Notes: generated by a model not told the origin, from the letters alone. A stretch of 64,000 nucleotides of DNA from Arcuatula senhousia (GCA_963971305.1 OZ020311.1:7254001-7318000), one strand, 5' to 3'; shown: positions 26,001-38,141, numbered from the stretch's first letter. Translations and numbers: made by a program.

Positions 26001-29000
26001 CCTGATGCTGTATACCAATTATCAAGTGGCTGTGATTAGTAGTTGCTGTCTCAGAAAAAACTGTTACGAACATTTGTACCCCCATTTGACCTTCTGCCCA
26101 CCTGACATTCACCATTTTATAACCCAGATTTTTCACTTTAAAAAAAAATGGGAATACACAATATTAACTCTCCACTTTAAGTGCAGAGGCATCAGAATTC
26201 TTTTACTAACAAACCTCTTCTAGACAGTCTAGTATCTGGATCTGTGTCTACAAAGAGCTTCATGTGAAATTTGTCTCGTAATTCTTTATCTGCAAATGCC
26301 AAAATTCCTTCAAACAACACCACATCAGCAGGATACACAGGGTGACAATCATCAAAACTGAATAACAAAAAAAATAAATTACTATATTAAAGATGAAAAA
26401 AATGCATGCATGGTTTTGCTGTAAACAGGACTTGTTCAGTTGTTGATTGCAGTTAGTTGCTGTTTGTAATTTTGTTTAAATGTTATTGTTTTAATGAAGT
26501 CTTCTATGTCCACTAATATTGTCTTGGCATTTTTACACTTACAACATTTGAATGTCCTTTTGGTACTCCTTTGTTTTAAAAAAAAAAATTTCAAGGTAGT
26601 AATTTGAACAGAATACACTTGCTACAAAATTACATAAAAATGGGTCAAAGACAAAAAATGCCCTGATTTTTTAAATAAACAGGAATATTTTGTTACAAAA
26701 TGGTATAAATATCAAAGTACAATATGCAATAAAGTGCATTTGCCAAACTAATAAAAGTTAAATTCTTTCTGACCTTTCTAAACTAAAGGAAAATGCATCT
26801 GATCTGAGCATCTCAAAACAAAGAATTCAGATTTGGTTTTGCATATTAAAGAAACTTAACAATAAACTATGAAAGGACAAGTGCCTGTCAAGATGTACAA
26901 ATGTATGAAATCCATGAAAAGATAAGGTCAGTAAATTAAGTTTTAGTACCGAATGAATACAAATTAGACAAACACATATACACAATGTATAAGAAAACTA
27001 GGATTACAATATGTACTATGAGCCATTTTATAAAAAGATACCACAACTTTATATTGAAATTTATATAAGAGAATACTGTGAGGGAGCTCACAAAAGGATA
27101 TCCCTGCTTCATATTAGATGCTGTATTGCAAAAGTAAATAAATTCCAATTATCTCCCTTGAATGTTATCCAAGAGCATTAAAATTTTTACATATGATGTA
27201 TATCCTTCAACATGTTCAATATAAGTTTCATCAAAATCAATCAAGTGGTTTAGGAGGACTTGGGACTGGTGGACAGACATGTGATTCTTGTATCATGTAA
27301 CTTTGTTTGCAGGGTATAAAATGAAGCATATACATTTGTCATTACCTTTTGTTCTCAACATAATTATAATTAGGAATCATCACTTTCTTTCCCTTTATAA
27401 CATCTTGCATTACACTCTTCATTTTGTCCCAATCAAATGCATCTAAAAAAAAGCATTGGATAATGTCAGTGGGGTATAAAATTTAACCTACCAATCATTC
27501 TTCTAAATTTCAAATCATTCTCGTTTTTCTGAAAACTTTGAGCATACAAATAGATATGAATAAGCTGCCTTGTATATACTGGAAAATCCTGGAGAGGGTG
27601 TAAAAAACCTTGATCAAGTCGTAACCAAGCAGGGTCAGGTAAGCTTAATACATTTTTTTGTAAAATGCTTTTATACCTTTTTTGTTTTGTTTATCATATA
27701 TTATACGAATTACCAAATGCAATCTAACAATGGTCTTTTATTTTGACAATGGATCAAAAAGATTGCTGACTTTTGTGAAAACAGTTGTAGCCTGAACAGA
27801 TCTTGAAAAGTTTGGTTAAAAATACATATAGACTTAGAATAACTTCTGTTGGTTTGCTTCTTGTCCCTAAATATTAACCTGGGTGATCAAAATTGAATTC
27901 TCCTTTCAATGCTTTCTTGTTTTCTTCTTCATTAAGAGTTTTGTAGAAGGAATCTTGGTTTATTATGGCTACTCGTCTCTGTCGTCGGTCCATATCATCT
28001 TGGCCTAACTGGGACATAATCTTGTCGCATACTGAAGACTGAAAAATAAACACTACTTTCACTTATATGTACAGATATTATAATTTCAAACACAACATAG
28101 TTTTAATATAATATGTACATGTACAATACATCATAAATGCATGAAATAATAATTAAATGAGCCAAATGTTTCAAACAGTTCCAAAAACAAAATCCTCCTT
28201 CTAATTTTTTTCAGCAAAGTTCTATAGATTTTTTCCATCATTCATCTGCTGACATCACCACAATAACAGTGGCTATCTGCTTGTGTTTCTCATATTTTTT
28301 TTCCGATCTTTTAGAGTACCATTGAAACAATATGACTTTATTCATTGTTAGAATACCGCAATTTGGGATATTTTGGTGGTTTGGGATAAAAAAAATGGGC
28401 ATGTTTAATTTTGGTGTGTTTTATTTTGGCATTTTCAGAAAAAAATGTTTCTTCTTCAATACTTTACATCATCTACACAATCAAAAGTTATTTGCATTTA
28501 TATTCACAGTTCTACCCTTAGAACATTAATAAGGGTGTTTGTTTTCAAACCCAAGCTAATTATTATATGATTTGGCTTTTAAAAATAACAGCTCTTTTTG
28601 TGTGTAACAATGAAATGACAAACAAAATTATTATACCCAAGCTGAAACCTAATTAAGTAAACATAAACATAATACATGTAGGTGTTCATTAAACATTTGT
28701 AAAAATGAAATTGAAGGATTTTTTTTCCATTGTAACTCATCAAGATGTCCACATGCCAACTCTAACAATTGTCTGCAATACATTTAATTCTATGCATTCT
28801 TAACATATTTTGGTGAGTTTAATTTTGGCACATTCAGGGAAGGCGCCAAATAAATCAAAATTAAACAACATCCAAATTATCCCAATTTACGGTATATTAA
28901 ATAGTCCATTTGCAAATAATCTTGGAGCCTATATATAAATTTTGATGTTTGGCTTCCTCTCTGGTAAAAAAGTCCAAATGACATCATGTACATGTAATGA

Positions 29001-30013
29001 GTTAATTAACCACCAAGTTTATCCAATTTCAATTCAAAACGATAGAGAATTGAACCATTCTGTTTAATTGTATTTGCTGATACATAATATGCTCCCGAAA
29101 GCATGGAAGATGGCCATAATGGTAGAAAGGTCAATACTTTAGTTGTACTATGAGCTGAATTTTCCTTTGACATCCGGTTTAGCACAACTGTTTTCCCTAA
29201 CGTTTGGCGTCTTTTTAACACATTTTTCTTTACAAATTTCAAATGTCATTAAGCGCACACATGACCCACAAGAAAAACTACTTTGTTTTTATTTTTGAAT
29301 ATATTTTGTTTCGATTCATATTGCAATTATATAATATTGTATTTATTTTGCTTGTAAGATATTCATAGATATATTTAATTTCGGGAGCGTCACATACAGG
29401 TCAAGCCTGTCTCATACACTTCCTTCAGCACCATGGTAGAAATGTTTTAGTTGTACTATGGACAATGATGGACGGAATTTTTCTTCAACATCCAGTATAG
29501 CTAGCACGCCTGTTTTCCTGAACTTTCAGGGTCTTTTTAATGCTTTTACTAGGCATATTTTGAACATCATCAAGAGCATATGTGATGATGTGACCCACAA
29601 GAAAAGCTAGATTGTTTTTATTTTGTTTGAATTCATAATAATATTTCCGTATCATAATGTTTTTCTAAAATCTTTTGCTTGTACATGTTGTACAATTATT
29701 AAAATTAGAAAAGTTTTAATTTCGGGGTTGTCACAGGTTAAAACCTACCTCATATTATTATTACATTTTGTTTGTAGATACATGTTCATGTATCAAAGAA
29801 ACACGTGTACAAAAATGAGATGGGATGGGCTAGTTTGTAACATAAAAACCCATGAAATTTTCTTATGATAACACAAGCCCTGTGTAAGTTTGGGTAAATG
29901 GAATATTATGTCACCTTTCCTGAAGCTGTTCCTCCCGCAACACCGATCACAAATGGTCGTGGAATACGTTCTAAACCGTTCATTTTTCGTGCTTCATCTG
30001 TAACTGCCGCCAT
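20007..30013 (-). CDS. UCK2: Uridine-cytidine kinase (UCK1/UCK2-like), complete
   Basis: Phosphorylates uridine and cytidine to UMP and CMP with ATP, the rate-limiting step of pyrimidine salvage in the cytosol. Seven coding exons on the minus strand: 29915-30013 (ATG 30011-30013), 27879-28038, 27346-27442, 26215-26357, 23211-23308, 21002-21050, 20007-20116 (TAA 20007-20009), giving 251 residues; human UCK2 is of similar length. Motifs seen: P-loop [10 protein letters not shown] (residues 24-33) continuing into SS across the first intron, [88 protein letters not shown] and the terminal GRPH. The ATG has no in-frame rival and matches the family N-terminus. Exon 6 is only 49 nt, and its donor region is tandemly amplified (20386-21024). 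UCK1 versus UCK2 orthology cannot be settled by eye. Transcribed divergently from SMG9 and convergently with SURF1. Confidence 0.95.
20386..21024 (-). repeat. 58 bp tandem array amplifying the UCK exon 6 splice donor
   Basis: Eleven units start with GAGCATGAC at 20386, 20443, 20501, 20559 and then every 58 bp to 20965. On the gene's sense strand each unit contains the last 22 nt of exon 6, the GTATGAGATATG donor, then intron sequence. The first copy (sense direction) is the real exon end at 21002; the other ten are intronic decoys. Units differ mainly at one position (ATACAG or ACACAG before the donor). Confidence 0.95.
21134..22977. mobile_element. TIR element in UCK intron, no transposase
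   Basis: Perfect 16 bp inverted ends GTTTGCCATAGCCCGA (21134) and TCGGGCTATGGCAAAC (to 22977). Subterminal GGGTCGGTCGGTAGG at the left and GTCGGGGGG...GGGTCGATCGGG at the right. 1.84 kb, AT-rich, with only short open frames I do not recognise. Non-autonomous DNA transposon is the best guess; superfamily unknown. Confidence 0.75.
23389..25810. mobile_element. TIR element in UCK intron, interrupted by an R6 repeat
   Basis: Inverse ends ATACGACCGCA (23389) and TGCGGTCGTAT (to 25810). Two internal units share CTTCATAACAATTGG-like and AAGCTTCCTTC/ACCTTCCTC words (near 23655 and 25655). The R6 element 23901-25420 lies inside. Confidence 0.7.
23901..25420 (-). repeat. Repeat family R6 copy with ~160 bp tandem core
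   Basis: Starts AGAGGCTCCCAGGAGCCCGA then TCGCTCACCTGG, ends CCAGGTGAGCTA. Eight units of 155-165 bp are built on GTAGAGCTAAATGAGCTGAA, AAGCAAGCAACAGCT, and GGGGTCATCTGACAACTT. The right part (25190-25330) is homologous to the 12160-12300 part of the other R6 copy; a GAC microsatellite at 25331-25365 follows. Confidence 0.85.
25905..26150 (-). repeat. Dispersed repeat family R3, inverse copy
   Basis: AACAGGAAGTAAATGGGCGACAGACCTGAAATC, split as AACAGGAAGTAAATGGGCGA and ACAGACCTGAAATC, then GATGCTGTATACCAA and TTGCTGTCTCAGAAAAAACT: the reverse complement of the 9500 and 60490 copies. Confidence 0.75.
26358..27345 (-). other. UCK intron, no feature recognised
   Basis: AT-rich intron between exons 3 and 4. 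A short dispersed-repeat fragment (CAAGTGGTTTAGGAGGA, GTGGACAGACA) near 27240-27290 also occurs near 16950. Confidence 0.5.
28354..28894. mobile_element. 541 bp TIR element flanked by TA in UCK intron 1
   Basis: Left TACCGCAATTTGGGATATTT and right AAATTATCCCAATTTACGGTA are imperfect inverse ends starting TACCG. Inner words TTTAATTTTGG(T/C) recur in both halves. A TA-flanked, mariner-like MITE is plausible. Confidence 0.7.
29115..29755. repeat. Repeat family R9, tandem pair in UCK intron 1
   Basis: Two ~310 bp copies (29115-29405 and 29430-29755) share TAGTTGTACTATG, CATCCGG/CATCCAG, GTCTTTTTAA, GACCCACAAGAAAA and TTTCGGG(A/G). A third copy is 58442-58745 in SMG9 intron 2. Confidence 0.8.
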
Positions 30014-30309
30014 CCTTTGGGTTTTGTTTGTTGTAAAATTCATAAATTGTATTTTTGTTAAAAAACAATTCATTAAAGTCCTACAAATCAAACGCATGTT
30101 TTCTTTCTTATAAATTGCATCATTCTATGACTTTAAAATATTACAATATGAATAGATTTTAAGAATAAACCACAAACACGTGTTTTTACGACATTAAAAT
30201 TTTACGGAAACTTTATTCGTTTCCGACTTCGAAGAGATTTATCCTTTCTTTTGAGCTTCCGGTTTAATTCGTCTAAAAAAAGGACTTATAATAAATATAT
30301 AGAAACGTG
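30014..30309 (-). promoter_or_regulatory. Presumed UCK promoter and 5' UTR
   Basis: Unique sequence between the UCK ATG and the satellite border. It holds CTTCCGG at 30256-30262 (ETS/GABP-type site), common in housekeeping promoters. No TATA box is evident. The transcription start is not determined. Confidence 0.45.
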
Positions 30310-30310
30310 A

Positions 30311-30330
30311 CAACAACCACTATAAGCACC
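30311..30330 (+). other. Shared border 20-mer, UCK side
   Basis: CAACAACCACTATAAGCACC lies about 300 bp upstream of the UCK ATG at the outer side of the first satellite array. Its reverse complement borders the other array next to SMG9, where the LTR element interrupts it (51994-52006 plus 56027-56035). Confidence 0.8.
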
Positions 30331-30539
30331 ACCGTCTTATTGGTTCTTTAAATCATGTGACATGCGGGATGTACCTAATACATGAAAAGTGTCCCGAAAA
30401 AGATGGAAAAGGAATAGTAAAAACACATTGAAAATGATTCAAATTCATATGTAATAAATTCAAAATAATATAATGTTACCAAAAGAATATTCTTAATAGA
30501 AATTTAAATGTAGAAACCTCAAAAACATTTTACGTTAGA

Positions 30540-33500
30540 TAGGAAGCACCATGAAAAACGGACTAAGCACCACTAGACCCGTTGGTCACTGAGATTGTAA
30601 AAATCTATGATCATCTATCAAAATTGTGGTTAAGCATTGAATATTATATTTTGGGTCCCGGGTAAATGGACCATTGTTTGAAAAAGAAAAAGAAAACTTG
30701 AGAGCCCCCTTCCTCTTCCCATATGGCTTTATAAAAGCATGGTTTAGAAATCTTGCAAGCACCACTGCCTTGACAAAAAAAAGGATATATAGCACCACGG
30801 GACCTTCAAATCTAACGAAACTGTGTTAATGGGTCCATTTGAGTTAGGTCTATAATTCAAAGTAGGTCCGGGGTCCATTATGATACTTTCAAAGAAAATT
30901 TCAAATTTCTATGTATAACATGGCTTTACATATCTACCATTCTTGCACCATGAAAAGGAACCTTGCACCACAGGGCATATGGACCCCAGGGGGATAGTTC
31001 AATTCTATAAAACTTGTGTATGCGGGTCCATATGAGTTAAGTTTAGAATTTTAAATAGGTCCAGGGTCCATTGAATCGCTTTCAAAGAAATTTCAAACTC
31101 CTACGTATTATATGGCTTAGGTAGAAATCTTGCACCATGAAAAACCAACCTTGCACCACGCGGCCTATGGGCCCCATAGATAGTTCAATTCTACAGAAAT
31201 TGAGTATGTGGGTCCATATGAGTAAGGTTTAAAATTCTAAATAGGTCCGGGGTCTATTATATTACTCTAAAAAAAATCGAACCCTCGATCGTGCATAACA
31301 TGCATGGCTTTACATAGAATTTTTGCACCATGATAACGAACCTTGCACCACGGGGTCTATTGGCCCATTGATAGTTTAATTCTATAAAAAATAAGTATAT
31401 GGGTCTAAATGAGTTAGGTTTGGAATTTTAAATAGGCTCGGATTTCCACTAAATCACTTTCAGAGAAAATTTCAAACCTCTATGTAAAACATGGCTTTAC
31501 ATAGAATTATTGCACCATGAAAACGAACCTTGCACCACGGAACCTTTGACCCCCATGTATAATTCAATTCTATAGAAATTGTGTGTGTGGGTCCATATGA
31601 GTAAGGTTTGAAATTCTAAATAGGTCCGGGATCCATTGTATTACTTTTAAAGAAAATTTGAAAATTTTAAATCCTCGTGCATAACATAGCTGTACTACGT
31701 GGAATTATTGCACCATGGGTACGGACCTTGCACCACGGGGCACATGGGTCCCAGGGATAGTTCAAATCTATCTAAATTGTGTATGTGGGTCCATATGAGT
31801 TAGGCCTAATTTCTAAACAGGTCCGGGATCCAATGGATCACTGTAAAAAAAAAATCGAACCTTCATGCATTTCATGTATAACATGACTTTATATAGAAAT
31901 CTTGCACCACCATGGAAAGGGACTTTGCACCACGGGGCCTATGGGTCCCAGGGATAGTTCAAGTCTATCGAAATTGTGTATGTAGGTCCATATGAGTTAG
32001 GCCTAGCATTCTAAATGGGTCCGGGGTCTAATGGATCACTGTCAAAAAAAAATTCGAACCCTCATGCATTTCATGTATAACATGACTTTAGATAGAAATG
32101 ATGCACCATGGAAAGGGACTTTGCACCACGGGGCCTATGGGTCCCAGGGATGATCCAAGTCTATCGAAATTGTGTATGTGGGTCCATATGAGTAAGGCCT
32201 AGCATTCGTAATAGGTCCGGGGTCCAATGGATTACTGTCAGAGAAAATTTTGAACCCTCATATATAACATGACCATATATAGAAACTTTGCACCATGGAA
32301 AGGGAGACTTTGCACCACGGGGCCTATGGGTCCCAGGGATGGTTCAAGTCTATCGAAATTGTGTATGTAGGTCCATATGAGTTAGGCCTAGCGTTCTAAA
32401 TTGGTTCGGGGTCCAATGAATCACAGTCGAAAAAAATTCGAACCCTCATGCATTTCATGTATAACATGACTTTATATAGAAATCTTGCACCATGGAAAAG
32501 GACTTTGCACCACGGGGCCTATGGGTCCCAGGGATAGTTCAAGTCAATCAAAATTGTGTATATAGGTCCATATGAGTTAGGCCTACCATTTGTAATAGGT
32601 CCGGGGTCCAATGGATTACTGTCAGAGAAAATTTTGAACCCTCATATATAACATGACCTTATATAGAAATCTTGCACCATGGAAAGGGAGACTTTGCACC
32701 ACGGGGCATATGGGTCCCAGGGATGGTTCAAGTCTAACGAAATTGTGTATGTAGGTCCATATGAGTAAGGCCTATAATTCTAAATAGGTTCGGGGTCCAA
32801 TGAATCACTGTAAAAGATAAAATTCGAACCTTCATGCATTTCATGTATAATATGACTTTATATAGAAATGTTGCACCATGGAAACGGACTTTGCACCACG
32901 AGGCCTATGGGTCCCAGGGATGATTCAAGTCTATCGAAATTGTGTATGTGGGTCCATATGAGTTAGGCCTAACATTCTAAATAGGTCCGGGATCCAATGG
33001 ATCATTGTAAAAAAAAATCGAACCCTCATACTTTTCATGTATAACATGACTTTATGTAGAAATCTTGCACCATGGAAACGGACTTTGCACCACGGGGCCT
33101 ATGGATCCCAGGGATGGTTAAAGTCTATCGAAATTGTGTATGTGGGTCCATATGAGCTAGGCCTAACATTCTAAATAGGTTCGGGGTCCAATGAATCACT
33201 GTAAAAGATTAAATTCGAACCCTTATGCATTTCATGTATAACATGACTTTATATAGAAATGTTGCACCATGGAAAGGGACTTTGCACCACGGGGCCTATG
33301 GGTCCCAGGGATGGTTCAAGACGTCTATAAAAATTGTGCATGTGGGTCCATATGAGTTAGGCCTAGCATTCCAAATAGGTCCGGGATCCAATGGATCATT
33401 GCAAAAAACATTTCGAACCCATATGCATTTCATGTATAACATGACTTTACATAGAAATCTTGCACCATAGAAACGGACCACTTGCACCACGGGGAATATG

Positions 33501-34300
33501 GGTCCCAGTGATAGTTCAAGTCTAGCAAAATTGTGTATGTGGGTCCATATGAGCTAGTCCTAAAGTTGAGAGGGATCACGTGTCTATCTCACGTTGAGAC
33601 ACGTGATCCCTGTCAAATAAAATTTCGAACCCTCGTACATTACATGACTTTATATAGAAATATTGCACCATGGAAACGGACCTTGCACCACGGGGCATAT
33701 TAGTCCCAGTGATGGTTCAAGTATAACGAAATTGTGTGTGGGGGTCTATATGAGTAAGGCCTAAAATTCTACTAAATAGATCCACAGTCAAAACATTGTC
33801 AAACACCCACATATAACATGGCTTTACATTGAAATCTTGCACCATGGAAACGGAACTAGCACCACGGGCCATTTATAACCTAGGGTTGGTCCAAGATTGT
33901 CTAAACTATGTTTATTAGTCCATATAAGTAAAGCCTACAATTTTTAATAGACCCGGTTTCCCTTGGATCACTGTCAGAGAAAATTTTGATACCCACGTTT
34001 ATATACGTGGGTACAGTCATCTTGCACCACAAAAACGGACTTGGCACCACGGGTCTTATAGGGGCCATAGGGAATGATCAAGTCTATCGAAATTGTTTTA
34101 GTTTGAGTTAGGACTGGATTACTAAATACTAGTAGGTCAAGGTTCACTGAATTACTCCCAAGAACATTTTTGAACCCCTATTTATTCTTTTTTTTATAGC
34201 AATCTTGCACTATGAAAACAGAAATAGCACCATGGTGCACTCAGGATTGGTTAAAGTCTATAGAAAATGTATAATATGTGGAATGGACCTACAGCTATAA
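30540..34300 (+). repeat. Diverged array of the same ~195 bp satellite, opposite orientation
   Basis: About 19 monomers recognisable by TTGCACCA(TGG), TTTGCACCACGGGGCCTATG, GTCCATATGAG and AGGTCCGGG(A/G)TCCA. Divergence is highest at both ends (30540-31500 and 33780-34300) and lowest in the middle (31900-33500), the usual edge pattern of a satellite array. Two monomers carry short palindromic insertions (33571-33611 and 33991-34012). Confidence 0.95.
33571..33611. repeat. 15 bp-arm palindrome inside a satellite monomer
   Basis: AGGGATCACGTGTCT (33571-33585) and AGACACGTGATCCCT (33597-33611), perfect inverse arms with an 11 nt loop, replacing part of the usual monomer. Confidence 0.85.
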
Positions 34301-34721
34301 ATTGGTTCAGATTTCATGCAACCACAATTTGGAATCCACCAAATATGGAGTGTATTTTATACAAGTCATAATAGTCATTAGGAATTTTTTTTATGATATT
34401 TTCAGGCTAAAGATAGGTCTATAAAAGAATTGGGTGATGATAAAGGTAGATGAATAAAAAAAAGTATTAAAGTTTCAAAGTCGGCTTGAAATTTTCAAAA
34501 TAAAACGAAAAAGTTTTGTAAATTTTGTTTTCAGGAAACTGCATGCACACTAAAGCATTTTTTGAATAGATGCTAAACTAATAAATGTTGGAAACAGTAC
34601 TATATTGTATCTACAAATTTTAAACATTTTTGTGAACTTAAGTAAAAAGAGGAGGAAATGGACCTTTTGCTTATAATTAGATCTAGACAAGCGACCTGAA
34701 CAAAATTACTTCTATGTTTTA

Positions 34722-34765
34722 GAACTCTGACGCACGAGGGTTCGATTCCCTCCCTAGGCTTTATT
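34722..34765 (+). other. tRNA T-arm-like sequence (possible SINE remnant)
   Basis: GAGGGTTCGATTCCCTC forms a perfect 5 bp T-stem with a TTCGATT loop and matches the RNA polymerase III B box. No D-arm, anticodon arm or clear A box lies upstream at the right distance, so it is not a tRNA gene. Confidence 0.35.
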
Positions 34766-35292
34766 ACATATTAGTTTCAGGCTGGTGCAAAGTTGGGCAG
34801 AACGCCTAGTGGCCCCACGTCAGAGATTCTTTACTTGTCAGTCTGTTCGTACGTCATACACCAAGTGCGTTTTAATGAACTGATTTTCCTTATATTCATA
34901 AAATGTTGTACATTTACATGTATCTATAACCTTAAAGTTTTGGAATTCTAACATGCATGTGTCATTGAAGACTCAATTGCCTGTTGTTGTTCTTTTAATA
35001 TTTCCACCCATAAAATGCCATTCCTTTTGTTCATCTTCTCCTATGATAAGACTCAAACATTTTTCAAAAATTAGAGAATGTGGTACTTTATAATATTTCT
35101 AACTATTGATACTAAGTTAATACACGCACTCAGTAACTATCAAGTTAAGGCTTTTTTTGCTTTTCTTAATAATTGTTTTCGTTAAAAAATCTCACGTCAA
35201 AAACTTTTCTTTTCTCAAAGCCTTTTTTTCAGAAAAAAATGTAACGTGTCAACATTTTAAAGGATGGATAGCGATAAGGCCCTAATTAAGAC

Positions 35293-35345
35293 CATCTAAA
35301 GGCGGAAGATAAAAATTGTCAATTTTTATTTTCCGCCTTTAGATG
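35293..35345. repeat. Near-perfect 25 bp-arm hairpin
   Basis: Arms 35293-35317 and 35321-35345 pair at 24 of 25 positions with a 3 nt loop (GTC). Confidence 0.85.
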
Positions 35346-35534
35346 CGCCAAAATATTTGTTGCACAGCCTTACACTTTTTTGTAGCTAAATAGTTTGTTC
35401 TTTCATAAATAAATAATCTTTTGTAGTTGTGCAAAAGAACAAGATGCAAAAGTGTAATATAAGAATAGATTTATTTTTCATGCAAATCTTTATTTTGAAT
35501 AAGAAAAAATACTAAAGATCACAGGCGCCTTTCC

Positions 35535-35686
35535 GCGCCTGAGTCCAGGATTTTTTTAAATATAATAACGTGTATATAAAAGAATTCATCTCCTCTATAT
35601 ACTATGTGGAAATAGTATATAGATAGAGGAGATGAAAATTTTTATATACATGTTATTATATTAAAAAAAATCCTGGACCCAAGCGC
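35535..35686. mobile_element. Foldback element with ~70 bp arms
   Basis: Arms 35535-35604 and 35612-35686 are inverse copies with a few mismatches and one 4 bp gap (GTCCAGGATTTTTTTAAATA against its complement), with a ~7 nt loop. No coding sequence. Confidence 0.85.
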
Positions 35687-35733
35687 CTCTGCTAAAGATA
35701 AAACCTTTATAACAAGTGTGGCCACTAAAAGTA

Positions 35734-36704
35734 TGTCTCGCCTGCCGGCACCATCACTAAAATCAACTACCTAAGCTTTCATTTCTTGATATTAACACAA
35801 AAAGTGTATGTAAACCTAATAACAGATGCCTAGTTATTATACTATTCAAGCAATCCATTGTCCACACAAGTCTTACAAAAAGTTTTCTGTCTGAAAAAAA
35901 AAAGACCTAAGTTCACAGAGTCACTGGAGCGTAAAAATGGGGTCATGGTCACATGGCATGGTGACAGTTGCATTGTCCATAACCGCAACTGTCTGTTTAC
36001 CCAATATCAGATGCCTAGCTAATATACTTTTCCAGCAATTCATCGTCCACAAAAGTCTTACAAAAAAGTTTAAGACCTGAAAAAAGACCTAAGTTCACAA
36101 AGTCACTGGAGCGTGAAAATGGGTTTGGGGTCACATGGCATGGTGACAGTTGTGTAGACCATAACCTGAACTGTCTGTATATCAAATATCAGATGCCTAG
36201 CTAATATACTTTTCCAGCAATTCATCGTCCACAAAAGTCTTACAAAAAAGTTTACGGCCTGAAAAAAGACCTAAGTTCACAGAGTCACTGGAGCGTGAAA
36301 ATTGGGTCAGGGTCACAGGGCAGGGTGACAGTTGCGTAGACCATAACCTGAACTGTCTGTATACCAAATATCAGATGCCTAGCTAATATACTTTTCCAGC
36401 AATTCATCGTCCACAAAAGTCTTACAAAAAAGTTTATGGCCTGAAAAAAGACCTAAGTTCACAGAGTCACTGGAGCGTGAAAATGGGGTCAGGGTCACAC
36501 GGCATGGTGACAGTTGCGTAGACCATAACCTGAACTGTCTGTATACCAAATATCAGATGCCTAGCTATTATACTTTTCAAGCAATTCATTGTCCACAAAA
36601 GTCTTACAAAAAAGTTTACGACGCCGCCGCCGCCGCCGTCGCCGCCGCCACCGGAAAGTAATACCTATGTCTCGCCTTCCGCGACTATTCGTCGCAGGCG
36701 AGAC
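35734..36704. mobile_element. TIR element with ~182 bp tandem core (R14)
   Basis: Ends GTCTCGCCTGC and GCAGGCGAGAC. The core has about 4.3 units; AGATGCCTAG falls at 35824, 36009, 36191, 36373 and 36554. A GCC-rich microsatellite (36619-36655) and a terminal hairpin (36668-36705) close the right end. Confidence 0.85.
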
Positions 36705-37274
36705 AAAAATGAAATTGTGTGATGAATTACTAGAATACAGAGCTTGGCATTATATCTACTATATCTATTTTTTTACATAAAGTCCAAAAGAATAACACAA
36801 CAGTCGGGCGATAAGGTGTTTTAACACTAGAAGAATCTTTTTTGTTTTACATGATAATTTTGAACTTGAATTTATTTATTATGCGTTAAAAAACGAAAGG
36901 AATTTTAGATATTATTAGCTATTGACTAAGAGGTAAAAAGTAAAGTCTTAAAGACTTTTTATTTTTCAGTATGTCTTGCAGCTTTCACAAAAAAAAAACG
37001 TGTTTTCATGTTTTAGTAATGCACGCTTTTGAAAAAAAAATATGGAGTTTGTTCCGCCTATGCAAGACCATGCTTCTGGAAAGGATATACAACACTCTTT
37101 TACTTCACTTTCCGTTTGGCTCAATGTTAAAACATTTTGTTTCGGGTTTTTAAGCATCATTTTCTATAAAGTAGAATAAAGTATATACTACAGTAGACTT
37201 TGTCAATTGTATAAAAATACAAGCATTCAAATTTAATACGAGACATTTGGTGACACTATTCACCTACTATTTTT
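36705..37274. other. UCK-SMG9 intergenic, no feature recognised
   Basis: AT-rich sequence with no recognised gene or repeat. Confidence 0.5.
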
Positions 37275-37665
37275 ATGCCCCCGCGACGACATGTCGGGGG
37301 GGGGGGGCATTAAGTTTTACTCATGTCCGTCCGTACGAATTTCCATCAAGCTTTTCTCAAACTTGGTAGGATGGTTCAGTATGACAAACTGTACGTCCTA
37401 AGCAATTTTCAGACCTGTCGGACATCTACTTCCTTGTTTGGGACTAAGGCCGATATGAAAATATGTAAACATGACTATGAAAATTTCCGTCAAGCTTTTC
37501 TCGGAACCGTACATGAGAATGATTTAAAACTTGGAAGGATCGTTCAGCATGACAAACTGTACGTTCTAAGCGACCTTCAGACCTGTCGGACTTCTACTTC
37601 CTGTTTTGGGCCAGCGGGGGCATCCGTGTCCCATGGACACATTCCTTCTTTATTTTTATTTTTCT
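37275..37665 (+). repeat. Dispersed repeat family R5, copy 2
   Basis: Starts ATGCCCCCGCGACGACATGT, ends GCGGGGGCATCCGTGTCCCA...ATTCCTTCTTTATTTT. Two ~180 bp units: GGTTCAGTATGACAAACTGT / CGTTCAGCATGACAAACTGT and ACTTCCTGTTTTGGG. The open frame through it is a chance product of the tandem units. Confidence 0.85.
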
Positions 37666-38141
37666 ATGGTAGGCTAAGAGGCTTATCGCAACTCATCCTT
37701 TTTGTGAATTGTAAAATTACTATGTTAAAAGATGATGTTTCATCGGCATTTATTCTACATCTCAATACTTTAAGCATTTAGGTTGCAGTTTTCTTTAGGA
37801 CCAAAAGCAAAAGACCTCACACAAAAATGCAGCATCCCTATAATTTTCTCCTTGTCAAAGAGACCGTCTGTCTGTCGGTCCACCCACAATGCTAAAAACG
37901 CCAAAACTTTCGTTTGCAATTTGTCAAAAATAAGGTTACATTTCTCTAGCATGCATCTATATAATATGTTAAGTAAACAAAATCTATACATCTACAATAT
38001 TTAAGGAGCTAATATTCATTTTCTGCATGCACTTTTTTTAACGCATGCTTAGATATGGATACATATTGTTCAGTCTAGCTGTCGGAAGTTGCTTCTCGTT
38101 TACTTCCTGAAAAGTACTCAAGATGTTATACAAAAATCCAC
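37666..38141. other. Intergenic, no feature recognised
   Basis: AT-rich, with no coherent gene; contains one isolated TTTACTTCCTGA word near 38099. Confidence 0.5.

Noticed and set aside
34660..34770. tRNA gene
   Set aside because: Only the T-arm is present; no cloverleaf, anticodon arm or A box upstream.
37323..37781. 152-codon open stretch
   Set aside because: It follows the tandem units of repeat R5; the repetition in the protein mirrors the DNA repeat, and the start is not supported by any conserved neighbour.
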